64,000 nt of DNA, from NCBI GenBank assembly GCA_037355855.1, contig CM074764.1:4781664-4845663 (forward strand), written 5' to 3'. Below, piece after piece: positions 19,010 to 28,692 of this stretch. Every line of letters begins with the position of its first letter. Position 1 is the first letter of the stretch. This DNA is from Pseudo-nitzschia pungens. Its lineage: Eukaryota > Bacillariophyta > Bacillariophyceae > Bacillariales > Bacillariaceae. The translations under genes were made by a program, and so were the position numbers. The notes beneath the pieces are model-generated. The model was not told the origin of the DNA and searched no databases. It worked only from the letters and a program-made list of their open reading frames with translations.

Positions 19010-19195
19010 TTAAAGCGAATTCGTAATACCATCTGCTGTAGCAATTACAAATACTAAAGCAACCCACGCTTTAAAAATAGTAGTGAAGTTGTCCTTTTGA
19101 GCTTTCCCATTCACTGGTGTTGCTAAAGCTACTGGCAACTGTTACAACTAATGCTAATGAAATTAAAACGAATAAAACTGTTAATAAAGTATCAT
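19010..19195 (-). pseudogene. psbZ: psbZ, arm 1 copy: frameshifted
   Basis: Photosystem II PsbZ gene with a base lost close to the start and others changed mid-gene. The intact 61-residue version is at 28021-28206. Confidence 0.85.
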
Positions 19196-19245
19196 AAATA
19201 TTTTTTAAATGTTTTATAGATGATCGAAATGAAATAGATATTAAA

Positions 19246-19350
19246 TTATAAATTGCCTTTTTTTAACGCTAATAAAACAATAATAGCAGGACCAGATAAC
19301 ATAATAACACCTGTTGCTACCAATTGTCCTATAATTTGCCAATTAACCAT
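19246..19350 (-). CDS. ycf12: ycf12 (psb30), arm 1 copy, intact
   Basis: 34-residue single-helix photosystem II subunit, identical to the arm 2 copy. It ends with the family's typical [13 protein letters not shown] tail. Confidence 0.88.
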   Translation of the reverse strand: MVNWQIIGQLVATGVIMLSGPAIIVLLALKKGNL

Positions 19351-19559
19351 TTTTTAAATCCTTATTATCAATTTTTTAATAAAATTTTAAGTAATATAAT
19401 AACCACTAATATTAGTTATAATTCTACTTAAAAATTAATAAAGTAAAAATATTCTTTTACTTGAGCTTTGTAAATTTAAATATTTTCGAAAAGATTATAA
19501 ATAAAAACTTTACTAGTTTGATATTTTTATGTTATTATGTATTGTGTAGCACAGCTTAA

Positions 19560-19631
19560 GGGTTGCTAACTCAATGGTAGAGTACTCGGCTTTTAACCGA
19601 TTTGTTCTGGGTTCGAGTCCCAGGCAACCCA
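19560..19631 (+). tRNA. trnK-UUU: trnK-UUU (arm 1)
   Basis: Complete cloverleaf: GGGTTGC/GCAACCC acceptor, anticodon loop CTTTTAA and T-loop TTCGAGT. It is identical to the reverse-strand copy in arm 2 and has no intron. Confidence 0.93.
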
Positions 19632-19821
19632 ATTCCAATAATTTCAAAATTAATAATAAAATAATTTCTTTTTTAGCTTTAGTTTATGATCGCTAATAGT
19701 TTCTAGATCAATTTTTATTTCTAAAATATTGTATTTATAACACTATTAATAGATTAATAACGAAAGGTATTCCAAATAATTTAGTACATAAAAAATTATT
19801 TTATGTACTAAATTTGATTAC

Positions 19822-19941
19822 TTATAATGATGAACCTAAACCAGAATATGCACCATAAATAAATAAAGCAAGCATTGTAATTACTGCTAATCCACCTACT
19901 AAACCTACAAGCCATAACGGGATTCTACCTGTATTTGCCAT
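19822..19941 (-). CDS. psbJ: psbJ, arm 1 copy, intact
   Basis: 39-residue photosystem II PsbJ, last gene of the psbE-F-L-J cluster. The frame is the same as in arm 2, with a GGAG motif upstream of the start. Confidence 0.9.
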   Translation of the reverse strand: MANTGRIPLWLVGLVGGLAVITMLALFIYGAYSGLGSSL

Positions 19942-19967
19942 AAAAAAAAGCTCCTAGTATATAAAGA

Positions 19968-20083
19968 TTAATTGAAGAAATAACTTGAAAACAGTACTGC
20001 TAAAACAAAAATTAATAAAAGTCCCCAGTAAGAGACGTACGATTTAATTCAACTGCTTGTTTATTGGGATTTGGACCTGTCAT
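19968..20083 (-). pseudogene. psbL: psbL, arm 1 copy: one base missing
   Basis: It is 116 bases instead of 117: one T is missing in the codons for the SLYW segment, breaking the frame. The arm 2 copy encodes the full 38 residues. Confidence 0.87.
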
Positions 20084-20121
20084 AAAAGATTACCTCGTAT
20101 TACTATAATATATATATTAAT

Positions 20122-20271
<150 letters not shown>

Positions 20272-20527
20272 TTATAAACCTTTAGTTAAATCTTCTAATT
20301 CTTGTTTCGCACTGAAACGGTCATTCACTAATGGAATTTGTTGACGATCTTGAGTAAAGTATTCATTTGGACGTGGAGTTCCAAATACATCATATGCTAA
20401 TCCTGTACTAACGAATAACCAACCCGATACGAAAAGTGATGGGATTGTGATACTGTGAATAATCCAGTAACGTACACTAGTAATAATATCTTGAGAACGG
20501 ACGTTCACCTGTAGATCCACCAGACAT
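20272..20527 (-). pseudogene. psbE: psbE, arm 1 copy: one base extra
   Basis: Cytochrome b559 alpha gene with an extra T near 20490, shortly after the start. It is 256 bases instead of 255. The downstream frame is otherwise unchanged. Confidence 0.87.
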
Positions 20528-20579
20528 AATATATTCCTCTATAAAAAAAAATTGTTGCTCATTCAAAGTGTTATATGAA

Positions 20580-20650
20580 AGCGGGCAGGGGGAATCGAAC
20601 CCCCATCATTAGCTTGGAAGGCTAAGGTTTTACCACTAAACTATGCCCGC
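20580..20650 (-). tRNA. trnG-UCC: trnG-UCC (arm 1)
   Basis: GCGGGCA/TGCCCGC acceptor, anticodon loop CTTCCAA and a GGGGG-TTCGATT-CCCCC T-arm. Same as the arm 2 copy. Confidence 0.93.
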
Positions 20651-20703
20651 ATAATAATATTAAGAATATTATAAAATTATGCTGACATAAAAGCAATAAA
20701 ATC

Positions 20704-21249
20704 TTAAATATTTTCTAATTTCAAATTAAGAAATTTTGCCAAACTAGCTGCTTCTTCTTCTAAATTTGAAATGGAAGTTGGTTCTTGAACGGGTGTTAAA
20801 GGTATCTTACGGTCATCTTTTAAACACAAATAAATACTTCGTGTTGGATTTAATCCTTCTGTGATTTTAATACCAATGTACTTGATATTTGATAAGGGGT
20901 AGGTTAGAAGAATTTCACGATTTTTTACCAGGAAATCCTTTTCGAACAATCTTTACCAGACTTTCAATTCGATTATATTCATTATAACCTCCGCCAATAT
21001 CTAAAAGTACAGTTGCAATGATATAAATACTTATTCCAAAACTTAAAGTACCATAAAACATCATTACTAACCCTTGCGGGATAAAAACTAATTCAGTTGA
21101 ATTTGTAAAGGTAATAAATTAATTTTGAAATAGCTAGAAAGACCGGCTAGTAAAAAACCTATTCCTCCTAGAAATAAAACCACTGACCAAAAATAGTTAC
21201 TAAACCGTCTTGACCCTATAATCTCATCTCGACGAATTTCATTTTGCAT
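20704..21249 (-). pseudogene. ycf4: ycf4, arm 1 copy: compensating frameshifts
   Basis: It has the same total length as the intact gene (546 bases), but indels near 20930 and 21110 shift the frame in the middle. The intact 181-residue gene is at 25968-26513. Confidence 0.85.
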
Positions 21250-21267
21250 TTGAATCCTAGTCTTTAA

Positions 21268-21362
21268 TTAAATTAATTTAATTGATTTTAATCCTAAAAA
21301 TAAACCGATGAAAGAGCGAAACAAAAACCTACTAGTAAAAAATAATCGATAGCAACTGTCAT
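21268..21362 (-). pseudogene. petL: petL, arm 1 copy: one base missing
   Basis: A G is missing from the GGG run in the SSGLF codons near 21305, so the frame breaks. The intact 31-residue version is at 25855-25950. Confidence 0.7.
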
Positions 21363-21546
21363 AAAAACCTTTTTTATTTTATTTAAATGAAATTTATAAA
21401 AATTTTTCTGTATATTAATATATATTATATAGTAATTCTATATAAAAATTTGGTTAATAGAATTTTTTGTTAAATTCTAACTAACCTTATATTCAATTTA
21501 ATTAAACAATTTTCTTATTAATTTAACTAATCTTTGAATTAACTTT

Positions 21547-22026
21547 ATGGCTAATTTTATTAAACCTTATAATGATGATCCATTTGTAGGTCATTTAGCA
21601 ACACCAATAACATCATCTGCGGCGACACGTGCACTTTTACAAAATTTACCAGCATACCGATTTGGTTTAACACCTTTGTTACGTGGGCTGGAAATTGGTT
21701 TAGCACATGGTTATTTTTTAATCGGTCCATTTGCTTTATTAGGTCCATTGCGTAATTCTGATATTGCATTACTTGCTGGTTTCCTTTCAACAATCGGATT
21801 AATTCTTATCTTAACATTAGGATTAACGATTTATGGTATTGCCACATTTGGTCAAGAAAAATCAAGCTCTGAAAATAATCTTCAAACTAGAAAAGCTTGG
21901 AACCGATTTAAAGGTGGATTTTTCGTTGGAGCATGTGGAAGTGCAGGATTTGCATTTATTTGTTTATCAAGTTATACCAACTTTTACATTCAATTAAATA
22001 CTACATACAATAGTATAAATTTGTAA
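21547..22026 (+). CDS. psaL: psaL, arm 1 copy: altered C-terminus
   Basis: Photosystem I subunit XI. It matches arm 2 up to the FICLSS segment, then has one extra T (AGTTATACC against AGTATACC), which changes the last residues and adds ten. Arm 2 gives 149 residues, close to the usual length of the family in diatom plastids, so the longer 159-residue form here is probably an error. Confidence 0.85.
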   Translation: MANFIKPYNDDPFVGHLATPITSSAATRALLQNLPAYRFGLTPLLRGLEIGLAHGYFLIGPFALLGPLRNSDIALLAGFLSTIGLILILTLGLTIYGIATFGQEKSSSENNLQTRKAWNRFKGGFFVGACGSAGFAFICLSSYTNFYIQLNTTYNSINL

Positions 22027-22091
22027 AACTAGTTGCTTTTACCTAGTTTTACATATAAAAGTTTATTTATTCAATCTTATAATTCATTTTT

Positions 22092-23004
22092 ATGAACACA
22101 TCACCTATTAATTTACAAGAAGAGTACGCTAAAACTGAAATTGCAAAAATTTTAAATTTATTAGATGAAGAATTAGTTGGTTTAGCTCCAGTAAAATCAA
22201 GAATCCGAGAGATTGCCGCATTATTATTAATCGATAAATTACGACGTAATTTAGGTATTACATCAGCTAATCCAGGGTTACATATGTCTTTCACAGGTAG
22301 TCCGGGAACTGGTAAGACTACAGTAGGATTAAAAATGGCTGATATTTTATATCAATTAGGGTATATCGCGAAAGGTCATCTTTTAACCGTAACACGTGAT
22401 GATTTAGTTGGACAATATATTGGTCACACAGCTCCAAAAACTAAGGAAGTTCTTAAAAAGGCAATGGGTGGAGTTTTATTTATTGATGAAGCTTACTACT
22501 TATACAAGCCTGATAATGAAAGAGATTATGGGGCAGAGGCAATTGAAATTTTATTGCAAGTTATGGAAAACCAACGTGATGAATTAGTTGTTATTTTAGC
22601 TGGCTATAAAGAACCAATGGATAAATTTTATGATTCAAATCCAGGATTATCGTCACGTATTGCAAATCATATGATTTCCCTGATTATAGTGTAGATGAGT
22701 TTACTACAAATTGCTAAAATTATGTAAGATGATCAACAATATAAATTAACTCCAGAAGCTGAAGTTGCATTATCACAATATATTACCCCTCCCCCCCCCC
22801 CCCGAAGCGAAAGAAAAACCTTTAGTTTGCAAATGCAAGAAGTGTGAAAAATGCTTTAGATCGAGCTCGTATGCGTCAAGCAAAAAAAAAATCGAATTTT
22901 TGATAGTCGTGGCCAAGTCTTAACTAAAAAGAGTTAGTAAATTTAGAAGCGAAGATATTTTTTTTTTTTTTTTTTTTTTTACAAAGTACAGTTTTAATGA
23001 TTAA
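22092..23004 (+). pseudogene. cbbX: cbbX, arm 1 copy: frameshifted 3' half
   Basis: It is identical to arm 2 for the first 195 or so residues, then wrecked. A missing base near 22675 is followed by a C run at about 22787-22803 and a run of 23 T at 22958-22980, where arm 2 has four. Errors rise sharply as the fold point at 23630 is approached. Confidence 0.87.
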
Positions 23005-23019
23005 AGAATTTTAAATATT

Positions 23020-23620
23020 ATGAGTTTATTAATTATTGGAGAACAGGAACACTGGGTCGACAAATGGTTTTACAAGCTTTGTTAAAAGGTTACCCAGTTC
23101 GTGTATGGTTCGTAACTTCCGAAAAGCAAATTTCTTGAAAGAATGGGGAGTTGAGTTAGTATTATGGAGATTTAACAAAAACCGGAAACATTACCACCTT
23201 GTTTTTAAAGGAATTACGGCTGTTATTGATGCGTCTACAAGTCGTCCAAATGAATTAGAATCATTAAAAAAAGTTGATGGGATGGCAAAATAGCTTTAAT
23301 TGATGCTGCAAAAGCAGCAAATATTCAAACGCTTTATCTTTTTCTCTGCTCAAAATGTGGAGCAATTGAAAATATTCCATTGATGAAATTAAAATATGGA
23401 ATTGAAAAAAAATTGGAAGCTTCAAACATTCCATATACAATCTTCGATTAACTGGTTTTTATCAAGGATTAATTGAACAGTATGCAATTCCAATTTTAGA
23501 AAAATTTACCAATATGGGTACAAAAATGAAAATACTTATATTGCGTATATGGATACACAAGATATTGCAAAATTAGTCTTCGACATCTTTACAAATTCCA
23601 CAAACAATCAATCCCAAACC
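23020..23620 (+). pseudogene. ycf39: ycf39, arm 1 copy: frameshifted and cut by the fold
   Basis: Start of the NmrA-like ycf39 gene with many indels. The gene is cut short where the assembly turns back on itself. Confidence 0.85.
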
Positions 23621-23680
23621 TTTTAAGCCACTTAAGAAGAAGGTTTGATTGATTGTTTGTGGAATTTGTAAAGATCGAAG
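23581..23680. repeat. Fold point 1 (arm 1/arm 2 junction)
   Basis: About 40 bases on either side are reverse complements, around an unpaired stretch of about 20 bases at 23621-23640. That stretch contains a short natural hairpin, TTAAG-CCA-CTTAA. The fold lies inside ycf39 coding sequence, so neither arm carries the 3' end of that gene. Confidence 0.92.
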
Positions 23681-24238
23681 ACTAAATTTTGCAATATCTT
23701 GTGTATCCATATACGCAATATAAGTATTTTCATTTGTTACCCATATTGGTAAATTTTCTAAAATTGGAATTGCATACTGTTCAATTAATCCTTGATAAAA
23801 ACCAGTTAATCGAAAGATTGTATATGGAATGTTTGAAGCTTCCAATTTTTTTTCAATTCCATATTTTAATTTCATCAATGGAATATTTTCAAATTGCTCC
23901 ACATTTTGAGCAGAGAAAAAGATAAAGCGTTGAATATTTGCTGCTTTTGCAGCATCAATTAAAGCTATTTTGCCATCCCAATCAACTTTTTTTAATGATT
24001 CTAATTCATTTGGACGACTTGTAGACGCATCAATAACAGCCGTAATTCCTTTAAAACAAGGTGGTAATGTTTCCGGTTTTGTTAAATCTCCATATACTAA
24101 CTCAACTCCCCATTCTTTCAAGAAATTTGCTTTTCGGAAGTTACGAACCATACAACGAACTGGGTAACCTTTTAACAAAGCTTGTAAAACCATTTGTCGA
24201 CCCAGTGTTCCTGTTCCTCCAATAATTAATAAACTCAT
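23621..24238 (-). CDS. ycf39: ycf39, arm 2 copy: first 206 codons
   Basis: Ycf39 is an atypical short-chain dehydrogenase/NmrA-like protein; in cyanobacteria its relative acts in photosystem II assembly and chlorophyll delivery with Hlip proteins. The start at 24238 gives an N-terminal Rossmann motif GGTGTLG at residues 7-13 and a second strand with the RCMVRN segment, as expected for NAD(P)-binding members. The family is usually about 320 residues. Here the frame ends at the fold after about 206 codons, and any reading beyond it is the complementary strand of arm 1. It lies 15 bases downstream of cbbX on the same strand. Confidence 0.88.
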
Positions 24239-24253
24239 AATATTTAAAATTCT

Positions 24254-25126
24254 TTAATCATTAAAAACTGTACTTTGTAAAATATCTTCGGCTTCTAAAT
24301 TTACTAACTCTTTTTTAGTTAAGACTTGGCCACGACTATCAAAAATTCGATTTGCTTGACGCATACGAGCTCGATCTAAAGCATTTTTCACACTTCTTGC
24401 ATTTGCAAATAAAGGTTTTTCTTTTCGCTTCGTAATATATTGTGATAATGCAACTTCAGCTTCTGGAGTTAATTTATATTGTTGATCATCTAACATAATT
24501 TTAGCAATTTGTAGTAACTCATCTACACTATAATCAGGGAAATCAATATGATTTGCAATACGTGACGATAATCCTGGATTTGAATCATAAAATTTATCCA
24601 TTGGTTCTTTATAGCCAGCTAAAATAACAACTAATTCATCACGTTGGTTTTCCATAACTTGCAATAAAATTTCAATTGCCTCTGCCCCATAATCTCTTTC
24701 ATTATCAGGCTTGTATAAGTAGTAAGCTTCATCAATAAATAAAACTCCACCCATTGCCTTTTTAAGAACTTCCTTAGTTTTTGGAGCTGTGTGACCAATA
24801 TATTGTCCAACTAAATCATCACGTGTTACGGTTAAAAGATGACCTTTCGCGATATACCCTAATTGATATAAAATATCAGCCATTTTTAATCCTACTGTAG
24901 TCTTACCAGTTCCCGGACTACCTGTGAAAGACATATGTAACCCTGGATTAGCTGATGTAATACCTAAATTACGTCGTAATTTATCGATTAATAATAATGC
25001 GGCAATCTCTCGGATTCTTGATTTTACTGGAGCTAAACCAACTAATTCTTCATCTAATAAATTTAAAATTTTTGCAATTTCAGTTTTAGCGTACTCTTCT
25101 TGTAAATTAATAGGTGATGTGTTCAT
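24254..25126 (-). CDS. cbbX: CbbX, red-type Rubisco activase
   Basis: AAA+ ATPase that remodels inhibited red-type Rubisco by pulling on the C-terminus of RbcL. It has 290 residues, the family's usual size. Visible motifs are Walker [10 protein letters not shown], at residues 69-77 and Walker B, VLFIDEA, around 128-134, followed by the usual sensor and C-terminal helical region. Its substrate RbcL (red type) is encoded in the same window at 60684-62156. The gene is downstream of psaL on the same strand with a hairpin between them. The arm 1 copy supports the first two-thirds of the sequence. Confidence 0.95.
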   Translation of the reverse strand: MNTSPINLQEEYAKTEIAKILNLLDEELVGLAPVKSRIREIAALLLIDKLRRNLGITSANPGLHMSFTGSPGTGKTTVGLKMADILYQLGYIAKGHLLTVTRDDLVGQYIGHTAPKTKEVLKKAMGGVLFIDEAYYLYKPDNERDYGAEAIEILLQVMENQRDELVVILAGYKEPMDKFYDSNPGLSSRIANHIDFPDYSVDELLQIAKIMLDDQQYKLTPEAEVALSQYITKRKEKPLFANARSVKNALDRARMRQANRIFDSRGQVLTKKELVNLEAEDILQSTVFND

Positions 25127-25165
25127 AAAAATGAATTATAAGATTGAATAAATAAACTTTTATAT

Positions 25166-25195
25166 GTAAAACTAGGTAAAAGCAACTAGTTTTAC
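25166..25195 (-). terminator. Hairpin between psaL and cbbX
   Basis: GTAAAACTAG and CTAGTTTTAC form a perfect 10-bp stem with a 10-base loop just downstream of psaL. It could end the psaL transcript or protect a processed end. Confidence 0.55.
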
Positions 25196-25220
25196 AAATT
25201 TATACTATTGTATGTAGTAT

Positions 25221-25670
25221 TTAATTGAATGTAAAAGTTGGTATACTTGATAAACAAATAAATGCAAATCCTGCACTTCCACATGCTCCAACGAAAAATC
25301 CACCTTTAAATCGGTTCCAAGCTTTTCTAGTTTGAAGATTATTTTCAGAGCTTGATTTTTCTTGACCAAATGTGGCAATACCATAAATCGTTAATCCTAA
25401 TGTTAAGATAAGAATTAATCCGATTGTTGAAAGGAAACCAGCAAGTAATGCAATATCAGAATTACGCAATGGACCTAATAAAGCAAATGGACCGATTAAA
25501 AAATAACCATGTGCTAAACCAATTTCCAGCCCACGTAACAAAGGTGTTAAACCAAATCGGTATGCTGGTAAATTTTGTAAAAGTGCACGTGTCGCCGCAG
25601 ATGATGTTATTGGTGTTGCTAAATGACCTACAAATGGATCATCATTATAAGGTTTAATAAAATTAGCCAT
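25221..25670 (-). CDS. psaL: PsaL, photosystem I subunit XI
   Basis: Membrane subunit of photosystem I that sits at the trimerisation side in cyanobacteria and binds chlorophyll and carotenoid. The 149-residue frame starts [17 protein letters not shown], which is typical of red-lineage PsaL, and has hydrophobic segments at about 64-110 and near the C-terminus. The C-terminus differs from arm 1 by a single T, and I prefer this shorter version on family length. It is transcribed away from petL and ycf4. Confidence 0.93.
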   Translation of the reverse strand: MANFIKPYNDDPFVGHLATPITSSAATRALLQNLPAYRFGLTPLLRGLEIGLAHGYFLIGPFALLGPLRNSDIALLAGFLSTIGLILILTLGLTIYGIATFGQEKSSSENNLQTRKAWNRFKGGFFVGACGSAGFAFICLSSIPTFTFN

Positions 25671-25854
25671 AAAGTTAATTCAAAGATTAGTTAAATTAAT
25701 AAGAAAATTGTTTAATTAAATTGAATATAAGGTTAGTTAGAATTTAACAAAAAATTCTATTAACCAAAATTTTTATATAGATTACTATATAATATATATT
25801 AATATACAGAAAAATTTTTATAAATTTCATTTAAATAAAATAAAAAAGGTTTTT

Positions 25855-25950
25855 ATGACAGTTGCTATCGATTATTTTTTACTAGTAGGTTTTTGTTTCG
25901 CTCTTTCATCGGGTTTATTTTTAGGATTAAAATCAATTAAATTAATTTAA
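25855..25950 (+). CDS. petL: PetL, cytochrome b6f small subunit
   Basis: A 31-residue protein with one membrane helix, ending in the LGLKSIKLI motif that recalls PetL of cyanobacteria and red-lineage plastids. PetL is a peripheral single-helix subunit that stabilises the b6f dimer. It ends 17 bases before ycf4 and probably shares its transcript. The assignment rests on size, hydrophobic pattern and the C-terminal motif. Other tiny subunits are less likely because ycf12, psbF, psbL, psbJ and psbZ are all found elsewhere in the window. Confidence 0.72.
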   Translation: MTVAIDYFLLVGFCFALSSGLFLGLKSIKLI

Positions 25951-25967
25951 TTAAAGACTAGGATCAA

Positions 25968-26513
25968 ATGCAAAATGAAATTCGTCGAGATGAGATTATA
26001 GGGTCAAGACGGTTTAGTAACTATTTTTGGTCAGTGGTTTTATTTCTAGGAGGAATAGGTTTTTTACTAGCCGGTCTTTCTAGCTATTTCAAAATTAATT
26101 TATTACCTTTTACAAATTCAACTGAATTAGTTTTTATCCCGCAAGGGTTAGTAATGATGTTTTATGGTACTTTAAGTTTTGGAATAAGTATTTATATCAT
26201 TGCAACTGTACTTTTAGATATTGGCGGAGGTTATAATGAATATAATCGAATTGAAAGTCTGGTAAAGATTGTTCGAAAAGGATTTCCTGGTAAAAATCGT
26301 GAAATTCTTCTAACCTACCCCTTATCAAATATCAAGTACATTGGTATTAAAATCACAGAAGGATTAAATCCAACACGAAGTATTTATTTGTGTTTAAAAG
26401 ATGACCGTAAGATACCTTTAACACCCGTTCAAGAACCAACTTCCATTTCAAATTTAGAAGAAGAAGCAGCTAGTTTGGCAAAATTTCTTAATTTGAAATT
26501 AGAAAATATTTAA
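25968..26513 (+). CDS. ycf4: Ycf4, photosystem I assembly factor
   Basis: 181 residues, the usual length. Two adjacent membrane helices (about 20-42 and 60-85) are followed by a soluble domain of about 95 residues with the family's conserved YPLSNIKYI and IYLCLKD segments. Ycf4 is a thylakoid scaffold for photosystem I assembly. It lies downstream of petL and upstream of trnG-UCC and the psbE cluster on the same strand. Confidence 0.95.
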   Translation: MQNEIRRDEIIGSRRFSNYFWSVVLFLGGIGFLLAGLSSYFKINLLPFTNSTELVFIPQGLVMMFYGTLSFGISIYIIATVLLDIGGGYNEYNRIESLVKIVRKGFPGKNREILLTYPLSNIKYIGIKITEGLNPTRSIYLCLKDDRKIPLTPVQEPTSISNLEEEAASLAKFLNLKLENI

Positions 26514-26566
26514 GATTTTATTGCTTTTATGTCAGCATAATTTTATAATATTCTTAATATTATTAT

Positions 26567-26637
26567 GCGGGCATAGTTTAGTGGTAAAACCTTAGCCTTC
26601 CAAGCTAATGATGGGGGTTCGATTCCCCCTGCCCGCT
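26567..26637 (+). tRNA. trnG-UCC: trnG-UCC
   Basis: Complete cloverleaf: acceptor GCGGGCA/TGCCCGC, D-arm GTTTAGTGGTAAAAC, anticodon loop CTTCCAA (anticodon UCC) and T-arm GGGGG-TTCGATT-CCCCC. No intron. The 3' CCA is not encoded. Confidence 0.95.
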
Positions 26638-26687
26638 TTCATATAACACTTTGAATGAGCAACAATTTTTTTATAGAGGAATATATT

Positions 26688-26942
26688 ATGTCTGGTGGAT
26701 CTACAGGTGAACGTCCGTTCTCAGATATTATTACTAGTGTACGTTACTGGATTATTCACAGTATCACAATCCCATCACTTTTCGTATCGGGTTGGTTATT
26801 CGTTAGTACAGGATTAGCATATGATGTATTTGGAACTCCACGTCCAAATGAATACTTTACTCAAGATCGTCAACAAATTCCATTAGTGAATGACCGTTTC
26901 AGTGCGAAACAAGAATTAGAAGATTTAACTAAAGGTTTATAA
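26688..26942 (+). CDS. psbE: PsbE, cytochrome b559 alpha
   Basis: 84 residues, starting [15 protein letters not shown] as in the family. An upstream in-frame ATG at 26655 would add eleven residues, but the start at 26688 follows an AGAGGA ribosome-binding motif and gives the standard length. One membrane helix carries the heme-ligand histidine at position 24 ([11 protein letters not shown]). With PsbF it forms the heme of cytochrome b559 in photosystem II. It is the first gene of psbE-F-L-J. Confidence 0.95.
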
Positions 26943-26949
26943 TTTTTAA

Positions 26950-27093
<144 letters not shown>

Positions 27094-27115
27094 ATTAATA
27101 TATATATTATAGTAA

Positions 27116-27247
<132 letters not shown>

Positions 27248-27273
27248 TCTTTATATACTAGGAGCTTTTTTTT

Positions 27274-27393
27274 ATGGCAAATACAGGTAGAATCCCGTTA
27301 TGGCTTGTAGGTTTAGTAGGTGGATTAGCAGTAATTACAATGCTTGCTTTATTTATTTATGGTGCATATTCTGGTTTAGGTTCATCATTATAA
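27274..27393 (+). CDS. psbJ: PsbJ, photosystem II small subunit
   Basis: 39 residues, [17 protein letters not shown]..., a single membrane helix, ending GLGSSL as usual. PsbJ influences plastoquinone exchange near cytochrome b559. It has a GGAG motif 9 bases before the start. It is the last gene of the cluster and is followed by a strong hairpin. Confidence 0.94.
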   Translation: MANTGRIPLWLVGLVGGLAVITMLALFIYGAYSGLGSSL

Positions 27394-27400
27394 GTAATCA

Positions 27401-27437
27401 AATTTAGTACATAAAATAATTTTTTATGTACTAAATT
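27401..27437 (+). terminator. Hairpin after psbEFLJ
   Basis: AATTTAGTACATAAAA and TTTTATGTACTAAATT form a perfect 16-bp stem with a 5-base loop, 7 bases after the psbJ stop. It is likely the 3' end of the psbE-F-L-J mRNA. Confidence 0.75.
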
Positions 27438-27583
27438 ATTTGGAATACCTTTCGTTATTAATCTATTAATAGTGTTATAAATACAATATTTTAGAAATAA
27501 AAATTGATCTAGAAACTATTAGCGATCATAAACTAAAGCTAAAAAAGAAATTATTTTATTATTAATTTTGAAATTATTGGAAT

Positions 27584-27655
27584 TGGGTTGCCTGGGACTC
27601 GAACCCAGAACAAATCGGTTAAAAGCCGAGTACTCTACCATTGAGTTAGCAACCC
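27584..27655 (-). tRNA. trnK-UUU: trnK-UUU
   Basis: Complete cloverleaf with anticodon loop CTTTTAA and acceptor GGGTTGC/GCAACCC. It is uninterrupted; there is no matK intron, as expected outside land plants and their relatives. Confidence 0.94.
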
Positions 27656-27864
27656 TTAAGCTGTGCTACACAATACATAATAACATAAAAATATCAAACT
27701 AGTAAAGTTTTTATTTATAATCTTTTCGAAAATATTTAAATTTACAAAGCTCAAGTAAAAGAATATTTTTACTTTATTAATTTTTAAGTAGAATTATAAC
27801 TAATATTAGTGGTTATTATATTACTTAAAATTTTATTAAAAAATTGATAATAAGGATTTAAAAA

Positions 27865-27969
27865 ATGGTTAATTGGCAAATTATAGGACAATTGGTAGCA
27901 ACAGGTGTTATTATGTTATCTGGTCCTGCTATTATTGTTTTATTAGCGTTAAAAAAAGGCAATTTATAA
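27865..27969 (+). CDS. ycf12: Ycf12 (Psb30), photosystem II subunit
   Basis: 34 residues: MVNWQII..., one membrane helix with the [15 protein letters not shown] tail that marks the family. It is a small peripheral subunit of photosystem II near PsbJ and cytochrome b559. It is followed 51 bases later by psbZ on the same strand, suggesting a joint transcript. Both arms agree. Confidence 0.9.
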   Translation: MVNWQIIGQLVATGVIMLSGPAIIVLLALKKGNL

Positions 27970-28020
27970 TTTAATATCTATTTCATTTCGATCATCTATA
28001 AAAACATTTAAAAAATATTT

Positions 28021-28206
28021 ATGATAACTTTATTAACAGTTTTATTCGTTTTAATTTCATTAGCATTAGTTGTAACAGTTCCAGTAGCTTTAGCAACACC
28101 AGGTGAATGGGAAAGCTCAAAAGACAACTTCACTACTATTTTTAAAGCGTGGGTTGCTTTAGTATTTGTAATTGCTACAGCAGATGGTATTACGAATTCG
28201 CTTTAA
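28021..28206 (+). CDS. psbZ: PsbZ (Ycf9), photosystem II subunit
   Basis: 61 residues with two membrane helices (about 2-25 and 39-58) joined by the conserved [10 protein letters not shown] loop. PsbZ stabilises photosystem II with its antenna. The gene is followed by a 12-bp hairpin and then trnG-GCC and trnE-UUC. Confidence 0.94.
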   Translation: MITLLTVLFVLISLALVVTVPVALATPGEWESSKDNFTTIFKAWVALVFVIATADGITNSL

Positions 28207-28212
28207 ATAATT

Positions 28213-28240
28213 CGAAATTATAGTATAAACTATAATTTCG
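28213..28240 (+). terminator. Hairpin after psbZ
   Basis: CGAAATTATAGT/ACTATAATTTCG, a perfect 12-bp stem with a 4-base loop, 7 bases after psbZ. Confidence 0.7.
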
Positions 28241-28327
28241 AGCTCTGAAAGTCTTGACAAAATCAATGAACTTTTATACAATACAATTTAGAGATATTAT
28301 ATTGATTCATTATGATATTGTAAATAA

Positions 28328-28399
28328 GCGGGCATAGCTCAGTGGTAGAGCGCGACCTTGCCAAGGTCGATGTCGCGCGTTCGAATCGCGTTGCCCGCT
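28328..28399 (+). tRNA. trnG-GCC: trnG-GCC
   Basis: Complete cloverleaf with anticodon loop TTGCCAA, T-arm GCGCG-TTCGAAT-CGCGT and acceptor GCGGGCA/TGCCCGC. The arm 1 copy lacks one base at the T-stem/acceptor border. Confidence 0.94.
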
Positions 28400-28401
28400 T
28401 A

Positions 28402-28433
28402 GTATTTTCAATAGTTTAAGCTATTGAAAATAC
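28402..28433. terminator. Hairpin between trnG-GCC and trnE-UUC
   Basis: GTATTTTCAATAG/CTATTGAAAATAC, a perfect 13-bp stem with a 6-base loop filling the whole spacer between the two tRNAs. It may guide tRNA processing or end transcription. Confidence 0.6.
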
Positions 28434-28434
28434 C

Positions 28435-28507
28435 GCCCCCTTCGTCTAGAGGCCTAGGACACCTCCCTTTCACGGAGGTAACAGGGATTCGAATTCCCTA
28501 GGGGGTA
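28435..28507 (+). tRNA. trnE-UUC: trnE-UUC
   Basis: Complete cloverleaf: anticodon loop CTTTCAC, T-arm AGGGA-TTCGAAT-TCCCT and acceptor closing with a G-U pair. In plastids this tRNA also supplies glutamate for tetrapyrrole synthesis. Confidence 0.95.
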
Positions 28508-28692
28508 CTCTTTAATTTTTTAATTTACTCTAAAACTTGACAAATAGTTATTTAAATATGATTATAGATATAATTTAAGAAAGTCTATTTTTTAATTAAA
28601 ACAATTGAATAGGTTTCAATTGTTGAAAATTTACACTTTAAAGGTAATCTATTACCAATTTTGAGATAAAAAAATCTTGATAAAATAAATTT

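Noticed and set aside
24924..25151. 75-codon open frame antisense to cbbX
   Set aside because: Shadow of the cbbX 5' end; also seen in arm 1 for the same reason.
26655..26687. Earlier start for psbE
   Set aside because: The upstream ATG adds eleven residues not found in PsbE and lacks a ribosome-binding motif, whereas 26688 has AGAGGA before it and gives the standard 84 residues.
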